64,000 bases of DNA. Source: Xenophilus aerolatus (GTDB taxonomy: Bacteria; Pseudomonadota; Gammaproteobacteria; Burkholderiales; Burkholderiaceae_C). Below the pieces are notes generated by a model, which ran no database searches, had not been told where the DNA came from, and saw only the letters and a list, made by a program, of their open reading frames with translations. The stretch covers positions 496,001-560,000 of the forward strand of contig QAIB01000001.1 in the NCBI GenBank assembly GCA_030418545.1, in the 5' to 3' direction. A program made the position numbers and the translations under genes. Numbering within the stretch: the first letter of the stretch is position 1; each line of letters begins with the position of its first letter. Positions 9,085 to 17,797 of the stretch are shown here, piece by piece.

Positions 9085-10068
9085 TCAATCCACGGAAATC
9101 TTCTTGGCCTTGACCAGCTCACCCCAGGTGCGCTTCTCCTGGCTCAACAGGCTCGCCATGGCATCGATGCTGGCACTCATCGGCTCGCTGCCGGTCTCGG
9201 CGATCTGCTTCTGCACTTCGGGCGTCTGAGTGATCCGGGTGAGCGCTGCGTTGAACTTTTGCACCACCTCGGTCGGAACGCCCGCCGGCGCCCACACACC
9301 ATGCCAGCCCACCACAGCCACGGCGGGATACGTCTCCGCGATCGTGGGCACGTTGGGGAACTGGGCGTGGCGGTGGCCACCGCTGTAGGCAATCGCACGC
9401 ACCTTTCCTGCGTTGATCATCGGGATGGCCGAAGCGGCCGGTTCGACGCACAGGGGAATCTGGCCCGACACCACGTCGATCAGCGGTGGTCCCTTGTAGG
9501 GAACATGGAGCAGCTGCACCTTCGCGCTCTGGCTGAACAGCTCCATGATCAGGTGCAGGAAGCTCCCCACGCCGTTGGTGCCGTAAGCGAGCTTGTCCGG
9601 ATGCGCCGTGGCGTAGTCGACCAGTTCCTTCACCGTCTTGAAGGGCATGTCGTTGTTGGCGACGATGAAGGCGCCCTGCGACAGCAGCGGCGAGACGGGC
9701 CGCAGTTCTTTTTCCGGGTCGAACTTCAGCCTGGAATAGATCCACGGGTTGACCGTGAAAGAGCTCGAGACTGTGTACAGGAACGTGTAGCCGTCTGCAG
9801 GTGCCTTGGTGACGTACTCCGTCGCGATGTTTCCCGCGACGCCAGGGCGGTTCTCGACGATCATCGGGACGTTCAGTACCTTGGACAACCTCTCCGCATA
9901 GATCCGGTTGTAGGTGTCCGGCGCGGTCCCGGGCGGCCCCATGTTCACGAACTTGATGGCGTGCGACGGCCATCCCTGCTGAGCGGATGCGGCCTGCAAG
10001 GGTCGGAGGCTCGCCACCGCGCAGGCAGCGGCAGCACGGGCGATGATCGCGCGGCGTTGGATGGCCAT
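9085..10068 (-). CDS. TctC/Bug-family solute-binding protein (first copy)
   Basis: This is a periplasmic binding protein of the tripartite tricarboxylate transporter family, 327 residues. A basic, hydrophobic signal peptide (AIIARAAAACAVASL) ends near QAASAQ. The Bug core follows with PPGTAPD, VENRPGVAGN, a YGTNGVGSFLHL loop and LLHVPYKGPP. The ATG at 10068 is chosen because AAAGGAG lies six bases upstream; a GTG at 10074 is less likely. No TctA or TctB membrane subunit is in the window, so it would need a partner encoded elsewhere. It presumably binds the carboxylate that the operon degrades. Confidence 0.93.
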   Translation of the reverse strand: MAIQRRAIIARAAAACAVASLRPLQAASAQQGWPSHAIKFVNMGPPGTAPDTYNRIYAERLSKVLNVPMIVENRPGVAGNIATEYVTKAPADGYTFLYTVSSSFTVNPWIYSRLKFDPEKELRPVSPLLSQGAFIVANNDMPFKTVKELVDYATAHPDKLAYGTNGVGSFLHLIMELFSQSAKVQLLHVPYKGPPLIDVVSGQIPLCVEPAASAIPMINAGKVRAIAYSGGHRHAQFPNVPTIAETYPAVAVVGWHGVWAPAGVPTEVVQKFNAALTRITQTPEVQKQIAETGSEPMSASIDAMASLLSQEKRTWGELVKAKKISVD

Positions 10069-10078
10069 GAACACTCCT

Positions 10079-11791
10079 TTATGGCTTTGCGGGAACGACC
10101 GGCAGTAGCAGGAACGAGGGGTAGGCCCCGCCGGTGTGGATCGTGATCTGCCCGCCGAAGCGTTCCGGCGTCCGGTCCTCGGGGTGGTCGTGCAGGAGGA
10201 CGGAGGAGCCGCGCATCGGCTTCCCGTAGATCATTGGCCAGGGGCCGGGGAGATCGTGCTGGAAGTCGGTGCTGCCGACGGTGAGCACCAGTCGCCAGCC
10301 CTTGGGAAAGACGAAGGACATCGGCCAGATCTCGATCTGCAATTCGTAGATCGCCCCGGGTTCGAGGAACTGCAATTCGTCGTGGGCAAGCACGGGCTGC
10401 CATGGCTTCGAATTGCGGGGGTCCAGCTTCCGGTGGGAGGCGCGGATCCAGCCCTGCGCCAGCGGCGCGTTGAGTTCGGACGCCGCGACGATGAGGTGCT
10501 CCTTGCCCGCCGGGTCGTAAGCGCGGACCGTCAGGAAAAGATCGGCGTCTTTCGCGGTGGTCGACACGTGGAGGGTCGCCGCCACCGGGCCTGTCACTTC
10601 CGTTTCTTGCTCGAACGGGGCGGTGCTGAAGCTGGCTTTGCCATCCAGTCCGTCGAAGCGCACCTGTGCCTCTTCGCCAGGCGGTTCGCTGGCCAGTTGG
10701 AGCGAGGACGCATCCAGGTAGCTGCGGGTCCAGAGGGTGCGTGCCAGGGGCCACTCCTGCTCCGACCTCTGGACGAAGCCGTCGACGTGCCGCACCAGCA
10801 TGCTGATGGGCGCGGTGTTCTCCCAGCCGTTGTCTTCGCCTTTCAGGAAATGATCGAAGAAACGCTTCTGGAGGGCCACGCCGTAGTCGGTGTAGAACTC
10901 GGTCCAGTGCTCGCGGCCGTGGAGTTCCATCCACTTCTGCTTGGACCCCGCACCCAGCCAGCCCTGGATGTTGCCGCGAAGGTGGACACCGTGGCCACCC
11001 CAGTTTCCGCAGGAAAGCACGGGCACCTCGATCGCGGCCAGGTCCGGCGTGCGTTCCGTGTAATAGCTGTCGGTGATGAGTTCCGCCGACAGCAACTTCC
11101 CCGGGATATCCCGACGGTTTCCGCGCAACTCTTCGTCGCTCAGGTCGTCAGGCCCGGCGATCGACACGCCGGTATTCGGATTGATGCGGGCGCGCGAGCC
11201 CAAGCCGTTCTGCACATTGGCGATCTGGTTCGGGTACCAGTTCATCAGGAAGGTGTTGAGCACCCCTCCATGCCGGCAGGCATCGCGGTAGATGTCGGTA
11301 TAGCCCTCGAAGGGGCAGATCGCCGCCAGATGCTTGGGACGTTTGGCGGCCACCTGCCATTGCGTGCTGGCGTAGTACGAGACGCCTGCCAGGCCAACCT
11401 TGCCGTTGCTCCAGGGTTGGGTGCCGGCCCATTCGATGCACTCCTTGAAATCCTCGATCTCGCGCGTCGACCAGCAATCGATGTAGCCGGGCGAACGACC
11501 GGCGCCACGAGAATCCACGCGAATGCAGACGTAGCCGAAGGGCACCCAGCGTTCGGGATCGACGGTCTCCCAGTTGGCATATCGACCTGTGCTGCCTCGC
11601 AATACCTCGGGATACTCGGAGGTTAGGCCCTTCCACTGCATCGGAAAGCCTTCGCTGAAGTGCAGGCCCTTGGCGTAGGGGCCGCACGACATCAGCACGG
11701 GAAACGGGCCATTGCCTTCGGGACGAAAGATGTCGGCGCGAAGAACCGATCCATCACTGGTGGCGATCTCGATGTCCCAATCAATCTTCAT
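10079..11791 (-). CDS. CocE/NonD-family hydrolase (peptidase S15-like)
   Basis: This is a serine hydrolase of the CocE/X-Pro dipeptidyl-peptidase family, 570 residues, cytoplasmic with no signal peptide. The alpha/beta-hydrolase part occupies about residues 1-310, with the nucleophile in LAGVSYYASTQW and an HWTEFY segment that could carry the catalytic His. A C-terminal jelly-roll (about 320-560; VAATLHVSTTAKDADLFLTV) is typical of the family. The ATG at 11791 is preceded by AGGAG at good spacing; upstream in-frame codons lack one. It is the first gene of the operon and stands opposite the TetR gene. Family members cleave esters or amides such as cocaine; here the substrate is unknown. Confidence 0.92.
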   Translation of the reverse strand: MKIDWDIEIATSDGSVLRADIFRPEGNGPFPVLMSCGPYAKGLHFSEGFPMQWKGLTSEYPEVLRGSTGRYANWETVDPERWVPFGYVCIRVDSRGAGRSPGYIDCWSTREIEDFKECIEWAGTQPWSNGKVGLAGVSYYASTQWQVAAKRPKHLAAICPFEGYTDIYRDACRHGGVLNTFLMNWYPNQIANVQNGLGSRARINPNTGVSIAGPDDLSDEELRGNRRDIPGKLLSAELITDSYYTERTPDLAAIEVPVLSCGNWGGHGVHLRGNIQGWLGAGSKQKWMELHGREHWTEFYTDYGVALQKRFFDHFLKGEDNGWENTAPISMLVRHVDGFVQRSEQEWPLARTLWTRSYLDASSLQLASEPPGEEAQVRFDGLDGKASFSTAPFEQETEVTGPVAATLHVSTTAKDADLFLTVRAYDPAGKEHLIVAASELNAPLAQGWIRASHRKLDPRNSKPWQPVLAHDELQFLEPGAIYELQIEIWPMSFVFPKGWRLVLTVGSTDFQHDLPGPWPMIYGKPMRGSSVLLHDHPEDRTPERFGGQITIHTGGAYPSFLLLPVVPAKP

Positions 11792-11813
11792 GGCTACACT
11801 CCTAATCACACGT

Positions 11814-11831
11814 ATTAAACGGTCATTTAAT
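11814..11831. promoter_or_regulatory. Palindrome ATTAAA-N6-TTTAAT, candidate TetR operator
   Basis: This is a perfect 6-base inverted repeat, ATTAAACGGTCATTTAAT, lying 23 bases upstream of the hydrolase ATG in the divergent region between the operon and the TetR gene. Its position would place it over the operon promoter or its start site. It shares the TTAAACG core with the second palindrome at 11872-11895. The role is inferred from position. Confidence 0.55.
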
Positions 11832-11871
11832 GTAGGCGCCGCTCTGCCATCGGGCATGCGGTGCAAACCCT

Positions 11872-11895
11872 AATCTGCCGTTTAAAACGCAGATT
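11872..11895. promoter_or_regulatory. 24-bp near-perfect palindrome upstream of the TetR gene
   Basis: The arms AATCTGC (11872-11878) and GCAGATT (11889-11895) are a perfect 7-base inverted repeat around the inner CGTTTAAAAC, itself nearly symmetric. It lies 12 bases before the TetR start codon. A dyad of this size so close to a TetR-family gene is the classic layout for an autoregulated operator that also controls the divergent operon. Confidence 0.6.
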
Positions 11896-11907
11896 TAATA
11901 TCGGTCC

Positions 11908-12606
11908 ATGAAGACCCGAACCACCACGAGAGCCGCTCAAGGCGCGGGCGAGGCACGCGAGCGCATTCTTGTCGCTGCGGAGCTGCTTTTTGCGCGTCAA
12001 GGGGTCGACAAGACATCGACTCGAGAAATCACCAACGATGCCGGGGTGAACGTCGCGTTGGTCAACTACTACTTCAGGTCCAAGGAAGCGCTTGCTGAAG
12101 AGATCTTCATGCGCCTTGCCCAGCGCGTCACGGTGTTGAGGCTTGCCGAGCTGTCGAAGGTGATGGACGCATCACGTCAACACAAGACATCGCTGCGCCT
12201 CGAAGATCTTGTCGACTGCTTCATCAAGCCGTACTTCGAGCCTGGTGTTCACGGGCCCCTCCTTGCTCGATTCATCCTGCAGCACCGGCTGGACCCCAGC
12301 GAAATGACGCACCGCGTCTTCGAGCAACATTTAAACCCCTTCGCCTTGGAATTCGTCGATGCGCTGTGCGAGACCGACAAGCAACTGAGCAGGGTGGACT
12401 GGCAGTGGCGCTACACCTTGATGACCGGAACGGTCATGCTGGCGATCACGGACGTTGGACCGAACAACCGCATGTCCATCTTGACCAATGGCAGTGCGGA
12501 CGCTTCGCGCGCTGAGGAGCTCAGATCCGAGCTAAGAGACTATCTCTGCCGCGCCCTCCGCCGGCCGGAGCCTTCCTCTTTCCAGCGACACTCCGGCGGT
12601 TTCTGA
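11908..12606 (+). CDS. TetR/AcrR-family transcriptional regulator
   Basis: This is a 232-residue regulator. The N-terminal helix-turn-helix (about residues 17-66) has the standard TetR pattern RERILVAAELLFARQGVDKTS...ITNDAGVNVALVNYYFRSKEAL. The C-terminal ligand-binding region (about 80-210) shows the YFEPG...FILQHRLDPSEMTHRVF pattern seen in the CecR/DUF1956 type. It diverges from the six-gene operon starting at 11791 with about 116 bases between them, including two palindromes. It very likely represses that operon and responds to the pathway substrate or its CoA ester. The effector is unknown. Confidence 0.93.
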   Translation: MKTRTTTRAAQGAGEARERILVAAELLFARQGVDKTSTREITNDAGVNVALVNYYFRSKEALAEEIFMRLAQRVTVLRLAELSKVMDASRQHKTSLRLEDLVDCFIKPYFEPGVHGPLLARFILQHRLDPSEMTHRVFEQHLNPFALEFVDALCETDKQLSRVDWQWRYTLMTGTVMLAITDVGPNNRMSILTNGSADASRAEELRSELRDYLCRALRRPEPSSFQRHSGGF

Positions 12607-13042
12607 TGGCATCAATGCTGGGGGCTTGGCTACGAGCTGCTTGCGTCGCGGTCCGCCAGTGCAACGGGATTCACCCCTGTTGAGTTCACGGTGCGCGAAT
12701 GAGTTCGCGTTCTGGGTGAGTCAGGGCCTTGGTGCTGAGTCGCGGCTTAGCCTGCACATCTCACGAATACCCGCTTCGGAGTAGGCTCGATGTCGGCTCA
12801 GGGGGCGTTAGCGTCTTTCGCGCATTCTGGGTGACCGGCAGCAACCAGTCTCTAGCTGTCCGCCGCAGATGGACCACTCCCGCCCTCGCTCGTGGGCCAT
12901 TCCCCCGGCGGTTGCGGCTCTATGCCTGCCGTCTATGTCGCCGCCTCTTCGAAGGAGGCAGTGCCTCTGCTTATCATGAGCCCTGTCGCCAACCCGCACG
13001 GTGACCCCCATTCCTCTGCAATCGCGAAGGACGGATCCGCTG
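12607..13042. other. Intergenic stretch without a supported gene
   Basis: About 436 bases separate the TetR gene from the next small ORF. The only open frame of note, 12729-13004 on the plus strand, has no Shine-Dalgarno, an unnatural composition and no recognisable motif. The stretch is less GC-rich than its surroundings and has two near-identical GCRTTCTGGGTGA segments (about 12707 and 12821). I see no clear terminator or RNA. Confidence 0.5.
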
Positions 13043-13501
13043 ATGTTGTCGAGCGTGCTGCAGATCTTGCCTTTGCTGGTCGTCGTGGGCGTGGTGCTGC
13101 TGCTGCGCTGGAACCAGCGGCGTGTGCCGGACTGGGGCGCTGTGCGCCGGACAGTGCGACTGCAACCCGATGCGAGCGGCGGCCTGGTCGTGCCGGTGTC
13201 GCAGCTTGCGCTGCGACGCACCTTCAGCGGGTCCAGCAACGGCCTGTCGCCCAAGCTGTGGGTCATCGACGGCGGCCTGCGCTTCAAGGTGTTCAAGCTC
13301 ACCGAGCGCAGCTTCCACCACTACGAACGCGTCGAGGCGCACAAGTCGCTGTTCCATGGCACGCGGCTGGTCTTCGTAGGCTCCGGCGAGCGGTTGCAGG
13401 CCATGGTCCGAGATGCCGACGTCGCGCGGGCCGTGTTGCGCCACCTGCCGGCGGACATGCCGCTGTCCCCTGCGGCCGCGGCGCTGCGGGGTGACGCATG
13501 A
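13043..13501 (+). CDS. Hypothetical single-pass membrane protein
   Basis: This is a 152-residue protein of unknown function. It begins with one hydrophobic helix (SSVLQILPLLVVVGVVLLL), then a basic stretch, and a soluble beta-rich domain with SQLALRRTFSGSSNGL and ERSFHHYERVEAHKSLF. The soluble part resembles a small cytoplasmic PH-like fold by pattern only. The ATG at 13043 is chosen because it starts directly before the membrane helix and has GAAGGA upstream; a GTG at 13001 is an alternative. It overlaps or abuts the next small membrane-protein gene, so the two are probably co-translated. Confidence 0.65.
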   Translation: MLSSVLQILPLLVVVGVVLLLRWNQRRVPDWGAVRRTVRLQPDASGGLVVPVSQLALRRTFSGSSNGLSPKLWVIDGGLRFKVFKLTERSFHHYERVEAHKSLFHGTRLVFVGSGERLQAMVRDADVARAVLRHLPADMPLSPAAAALRGDA

Positions 13502-13523
13502 GCGCGCTCTGGCGGCCGCAGCG

Positions 13524-13853
13524 ATGACGGCCGATGTGAAGGCGTCGCCGCCCGAGAAGAGCTCTCGCGGCCGCCGCGTGTTCGTCACGGTGCTGGTCGT
13601 GCTCGGCGTGTGTGAGGTCCTCGCGACGTCGGGGCTGGACCTGGACATGCTGCCGGCCTGGCTCGCGGGAGCGATCGCCATGATCGGCTTCCTCACCTTC
13701 CTGCTGCTGGCCGGCATGTTCGGCAACCCGCTGCTCGCGATCGCGCTGCTCTTCCTGGCGTGGCGCGGCTGGCGCTGGCCGTTCTGGCGCGCGCTGCTGC
13801 TGTCGCTGCCGTTCTGGATCGTGACCGCCCGCGTGTTGCCCGGGCTGGGGTAG
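13524..13853 (+). CDS. Small hypothetical membrane protein
   Basis: This protein has 109 residues from the ATG at 13524. A short basic N-terminus is followed by three hydrophobic segments: VFVTVLVVLGVCEVLA, LAGAIAMIGFLTFLLLAGMF and a Trp-rich LLAIALLFLAWRGWRW...LLLSLPFWIV. A GTG at 13491 would extend it by 11 residues and overlap the previous gene. The coupling with the 13043 gene suggests that both act together at the inner membrane. I do not recognise the family. Confidence 0.6.
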   Translation: MTADVKASPPEKSSRGRRVFVTVLVVLGVCEVLATSGLDLDMLPAWLAGAIAMIGFLTFLLLAGMFGNPLLAIALLFLAWRGWRWPFWRALLLSLPFWIVTARVLPGLG

Positions 13854-13917
13854 CGCCTCGGTTGGGGCGGCATGCCCGCTCCGCAGTCCCGCGCGGGTGC
13901 CGGCCTGCAAGACCTGT

Positions 13918-14697
13918 TCAGCGGTTCTTGGTCCCGGCTTCGCGCGCCGCCCGGTCGATCACGTCCGCCACCACCTTCGGCTGCGTCATGAACACCGCGT
14001 GGCTGGCCTTCACCTCCGTGATGTCGGCGCCGATGCGCTTGGCCATCTTGTGCAGCATGCGCACATCGAAGGCCTTGTCGTCGGTCGCGATGACGGCCCA
14101 GCTGGGCTTGGTGCGCCATGCGGCCTGCTTGAGCCTGGTGCCGAAGACGGACATGTTGATGGGGATCTGCGCGTCGCGCATGAAGGCCGCATCGGCGTCG
14201 CTCGTGTCGGCGGCAAACCCGGGTTTGAACTTGGCGAGGTTGACGTAACCGTAGCCATCGGCCTGCGTGTCGATCACGAACTCTGGCGCCGAGAAACCCG
14301 TGTACTGCTCGGCCGTCGTTTCGCCGGCGTCGGGCGACAGCGCCGACACGTACACGAGGCCGACCACCTTCGGGTCGACACCGGCTTCCGTGATGACCGT
14401 GCCGCCCCACGAATGCCCCACGAGGATGGTGGGGCCGTCCTGGCGTGCGAGTGCGCGCTGCGTGGCGGCCACATCGTCGGCCAGCGAGGTCAGCGGGTTC
14501 TGCACCACCGTGACGCGGTACCCGCGCGCCGTGAGCTTGTCGTAAACGCCGCGCCATCCCGACCCGTCGGCGAAGGCACCGTGCACCAGCACGACGTTCC
14601 GCGCCGGTGCGGGCTGCGCGTGGGCGCCGACACCGGGCGCGACGATGCTGGTGGCGGCAGCAGCGGCCACGATGAGCTTGCGGATCTGGGCGTTCAT
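13918..14697 (-). CDS. Secreted alpha/beta hydrolase
   Basis: This is a 259-residue alpha/beta-hydrolase fold protein exported by an N-terminal signal peptide (KLIVAAAAATSIVAPGVGAHA). The oxyanion region is VLVHGAFADGSGW, the nucleophile elbow is GHSWGG, and a C-terminal His lies in KASHAVFMTQP. This pattern is common to a family of periplasmic hydrolases annotated as alpha/beta hydrolases, some of them esterases. It diverges from the Tat-exported hydrolase at 15094, so the pair may share the 14698-15093 control region. The substrate is unknown. Confidence 0.9.
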   Translation of the reverse strand: MNAQIRKLIVAAAAATSIVAPGVGAHAQPAPARNVVLVHGAFADGSGWRGVYDKLTARGYRVTVVQNPLTSLADDVAATQRALARQDGPTILVGHSWGGTVITEAGVDPKVVGLVYVSALSPDAGETTAEQYTGFSAPEFVIDTQADGYGYVNLAKFKPGFAADTSDADAAFMRDAQIPINMSVFGTRLKQAAWRTKPSWAVIATDDKAFDVRMLHKMAKRIGADITEVKASHAVFMTQPKVVADVIDRAAREAGTKNR

Positions 14698-15093
14698 TTC
14701 GGTGTCCTTCGAAGTGGTGGGTGAAGGCTTGAATCGTAGGGAGGTCTTCGATTAACAGGGTTGCGAATACGTTGCATAAAGCGAATCAGACGTCGTCCCG
14801 TCGGTCGATCTCATTTTTAAAATTACGAAATCGGTTTAGTAGAAGCAATAAAAGTGCGTTGCTCGTCGGTGGCTGGGAGCGTGGGAGCGGTGCTGCAGGC
14901 GTTCTGTGCTTCGCGGTGCGGAGGTGGTCGCCGGGGCTTTTGTACCGCTCTGTATACGCAGGCCGGGCGATACACAGCCGTTCACTTCGAGCGGGCCGTG
15001 ACACATGCGGCATACATCCGCGCGGTCCACTGGCTCCACGCGATGAAGACCGCCTTCGCCGCGAGCTCCAACAACCCGACGAAGGACCGCACC
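14698..15093. promoter_or_regulatory. Divergent control region between two hydrolase genes
   Basis: About 396 bases lie between two diverging hydrolase genes. The middle part (about 14800-14855) is markedly AT-rich (CATTTTTAAAATTACGAAAT) against the GC-rich background, as expected for promoters. No regulator is encoded nearby and no clear dyad stands out. The plus-strand frame is open through most of the stretch but has no initiation signal, so I see no extra gene. Confidence 0.45.
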
Positions 15094-16155
15094 ATGACCC
15101 CGACGAACCCTGCTGTTCCCCGCCGCCGATTCCTCGGCGCCACCGCCGCCACGTTCGCCGCCGCGCCCCTGGGTGCGCTGCTGGGCGGTGTCGCGATGCC
15201 GACCTTCGCGCAGGGCGCGGGTGCCGACGCCACGGCCGGCCGCAGCGGCGCGGCCTCGGGCTTCGGTGCGCTGCGCCACATCCAGGCCGGCGACCTGAAC
15301 GTCGGCTATGCCGAACTCGGCCCGGCCGATGGTGTGCCGGTGATCCTGCTGCACGGCTGGCCCTACGACATCCACACCTACGTCGACGTGGCGCCGCTGC
15401 TCGCCGCAGCCGGACACCGCGTGATCGTTCCCTACCTGCGTGGCTACGGCAGCACGCGCTTCGTTTCGGCGGCCACGCCGCGCAACGGGCAGCAGGCCGT
15501 GGTGGCGAACGACATCCTGGCGCTGATGGACGCGCTGCGCATCGAGCGCGCGGTGCTCGGCGGCTGCGACTGGGGCGCGCGTACGGCCTGCATCCTCGGG
15601 GCGCTGTGGCCTGAGCGCTTCATGGGGCTGGTGTCGGTGAGCGGCTACCTCATCGGCAACCCCAAGGCCAATGCCAAGGCGCAGGCGCCGGCCGTGGAGT
15701 TCGCGTGGTGGTACCAGTCGTACCTGGCGACGGACCGCGGGCGCGACGGCTATGCGGCCGACCCGGCGGGATTCGCGCGCTTCATCTGGCAGCAGGCCTC
15801 GCCGCGCTGGCAGTTCGACGATGCCACCTTCCGCCGCAGCGCCGCTGCCTTCGACAACCCGGACCACGTGGTCATCGTGGCGCACAACTACCGCTGGCGC
15901 ATCGGCCTGGTGGAGGGCGAATCGCGCTTCGACGCGCTGGAGGCGCGGCTGGCCGCGGCGCCCGCGATCGCGCTGCCCACCATCACGCTGGAAGGCGACG
16001 CCAACGGCGCGCCGCATCCGGCGCCCGCGGCCTATGCGGGCAAGTTCACGGGCAGGTACCAGCACCGCAACCTCACGGGTGGCATCGGCCACAACCTGCC
16101 GCAGGAGGCGCCGCAGGCCTTTGCGCAGGCGGTGCTGGATGTGACGCGGCTTTGA
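15094..16155 (+). CDS. Tat-exported epoxide-hydrolase-like alpha/beta hydrolase
   Basis: This is a 353-residue exported hydrolase. The N-terminus carries a twin-arginine signal (PRRRFLGATAATFAAA). The mature part has the HGWPYDIH oxyanion motif, RGYGSTRF, and a nucleophile elbow GGCDWGARTA in which Asp replaces the usual Ser. That is the arrangement of epoxide hydrolases and haloalkane dehalogenases. The catalytic His is probably in GGIGHNLPQEAP. The frame is open upstream to 14854, but the ATG at 15094 has GAAGGA seven bases before it and is where the Tat signal begins. Its substrate is unknown. Confidence 0.9.
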   Translation: MTPTNPAVPRRRFLGATAATFAAAPLGALLGGVAMPTFAQGAGADATAGRSGAASGFGALRHIQAGDLNVGYAELGPADGVPVILLHGWPYDIHTYVDVAPLLAAAGHRVIVPYLRGYGSTRFVSAATPRNGQQAVVANDILALMDALRIERAVLGGCDWGARTACILGALWPERFMGLVSVSGYLIGNPKANAKAQAPAVEFAWWYQSYLATDRGRDGYAADPAGFARFIWQQASPRWQFDDATFRRSAAAFDNPDHVVIVAHNYRWRIGLVEGESRFDALEARLAAAPAIALPTITLEGDANGAPHPAPAAYAGKFTGRYQHRNLTGGIGHNLPQEAPQAFAQAVLDVTRL

Positions 16156-16202
16156 ATCAGTTCGCCGCCTGCAACCAGCGTTCGGGCCGAGCTTGGCCCG
16201 TC

Positions 16203-16252
16203 CTGAGCTTGTCGAAGGGCCGAAGCCCTGCGCCGCGCCTCGACAGGCTCAG
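16203..16252. repeat. REP-like imperfect hairpin
   Basis: CTGAGCTTGTCGA (16203-16215) and TCGACAGGCTCAG (16240-16252) are inverted repeats with one mismatch. They are followed by CGTGAACGG, the usual flank of a dispersed repeat common in GC-rich proteobacteria. It lies between the hydrolase stop and the DipZ gene and may stop or protect transcripts. Confidence 0.65.
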
Positions 16253-16327
16253 CGTGAACGGTCGGGGCTTGGATGCGAACTGAAAACGACCTGTCTACCC
16301 GCCACCCCAACTCATCCGGAGCCCCAC

Positions 16328-17797
16328 ATGACGCTCTACCTCCTTGCCTTCCTCGGCGGCGTTCTCACGCTGCTGAGTCCGTGCATCCTGCCGGTGCTGC
16401 CCTTCGTGTTCGCTCGCACGGGTCGGCCCCTCGCGCAAGGCAGCGGCCCGCTGCTGGCCGGCATGGCCATCGCCTTCGCCGGCGTGGCCTCGCTCGGGGC
16501 CGTGGCGGGCGCCTGGGCGGTGCGCCTGCACCAGACGGGCCGTGTGCTGGCGCTGGTGGCGCTGGCCGTGTTCGCGCTCGCACTGCTGTGGCCCCGCTTC
16601 GCCACCTGGCTGATGCAACCGTTGGCGCGCGTGGGCGATGCGCTGCTGGCGCGCCGGTCGCGCGGCGTGGTCGACACGGGCTGGGGCGCGTCGCTCTTGG
16701 TCGGCGTGGCCACGGGCCTGGTCTGGTCTCCCTGCGCGGGGCCGATCCTGGGACTGATCCTCAGCGGCGCGGCGCTGGCGGGGCCGTCGGTGCACGGCAC
16801 GCTGCTGCTCGCGGCCTATGCCGGCGGCGCGGCGCTGGCGCTGGCGGTGCTGCTGCGGGCCGGCGACGCGCGCTGGGCTGCGTGGCGCGCGCGGCTGGGC
16901 ACCGGCGTGGGCGCGCGCCGCGTGCTCGGTGCGGCCATGCTGGGCGGCGTGGTGGCAGTGGCGACGCGGCTGGACACGGGCCTGCTCGCCCGCGTGTCGC
17001 TCGATGCGGGCACGGCGAAGCTCGAGGAGCGGCTGTTGCGGTCCGCGCTGGGCGGGGGCGACATGGCGGGCACCGGCAACGGCCTGCAGCGCGTGTCGAC
17101 AACGGCCCCCGCGGGCGTGCCCTCGGGCCTGCCCATCGAGCCGATCCAGCCCAGCTTCGGCGGTGGCGGCCCGTGGCTCAACACGTCACCGCTCACGGCC
17201 GAGGCGCTGCGCGGCAAGGTGGTGCTGGTCAACTTCTGGACCTATTCGTGCATCAACTGCCTGCGCACGCTGCCGCATGTGCGCGCCTGGGCGCAGCAGT
17301 ACGCCGACCAGGGCCTGGTCGTGGTGGGCGTGCACACGCCGGAGTTCGCATTCGAGAAGGACACGGCCAACGTGCAGCGCGCGCTGCGCGAGCTGAAGAT
17401 CGCCTACCCCGTGGTGCAGGACAACCAGTACGGCATCTGGCGCGCCTTCCGCAACCAGTACTGGCCCGCGCTCTACCTCATCGACGCGCAGGGCCGCGTA
17501 CGGCACCACCAGTTCGGCGAAGGCGGTGCGACGCGCACCGAAGCGGCGATCCAGGCGCTGCTGCGGGAAGCGGGCCGCGCGCCGGCGAGCGGTGGCGCGG
17601 CGGTGCAGGCCGTGCATGTCGACACGCGCGGCGTGGGCCTGCCGCCCGACAGCGGCAGCGTGCGCACGCCCGAGACCTACCTGGGCTACCAGCAGGGCAG
17701 CGGCTTCGCGTCACCCGAAGGCGTGCTGCGGGAACGCTCGCGCAGCTACACGGTCGATGCGCTGAGGCTGAATCGCTGGGGCCTGCGCGGCGACTAG
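16328..17797 (+). CDS. dipZ: DipZ-type thiol-disulfide protein, ended early by an amber codon
   Basis: This is a membrane thiol-disulfide relay of the CcdA/DsbD-TlpA type that moves electrons to periplasmic thioredoxin-like partners. The N-terminal half (about residues 1-230) is a polytopic CcdA domain with the paired LSPCILPVLPF and WSPCAGPILGL motifs. The C-terminal half (about 280-430) is a periplasmic thioredoxin fold with the CxxC motif FWTYSCINCLRTLPHV. Translation of 489 residues ends at TAG (17795-17797) where homologues continue with W-T-V-A-P-E. The rest of the frame is intact to 18106, so a Trp TGG has become TAG. The ATG at 16328 begins the first membrane helix; open frame further upstream is not coding. 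The thioredoxin part is complete, so partial function is possible. Confidence 0.88.
   Translation: MTLYLLAFLGGVLTLLSPCILPVLPFVFARTGRPLAQGSGPLLAGMAIAFAGVASLGAVAGAWAVRLHQTGRVLALVALAVFALALLWPRFATWLMQPLARVGDALLARRSRGVVDTGWGASLLVGVATGLVWSPCAGPILGLILSGAALAGPSVHGTLLLAAYAGGAALALAVLLRAGDARWAAWRARLGTGVGARRVLGAAMLGGVVAVATRLDTGLLARVSLDAGTAKLEERLLRSALGGGDMAGTGNGLQRVSTTAPAGVPSGLPIEPIQPSFGGGGPWLNTSPLTAEALRGKVVLVNFWTYSCINCLRTLPHVRAWAQQYADQGLVVVGVHTPEFAFEKDTANVQRALRELKIAYPVVQDNQYGIWRAFRNQYWPALYLIDAQGRVRHHQFGEGGATRTEAAIQALLREAGRAPASGGAAVQAVHVDTRGVGLPPDSGSVRTPETYLGYQQGSGFASPEGVLRERSRSYTVDALRLNRWGLRGD

Noticed and set aside
12729-13004. 91-codon open frame after the TetR gene
   Set aside because: No ribosome site, no motif and unusual composition; left as intergenic.
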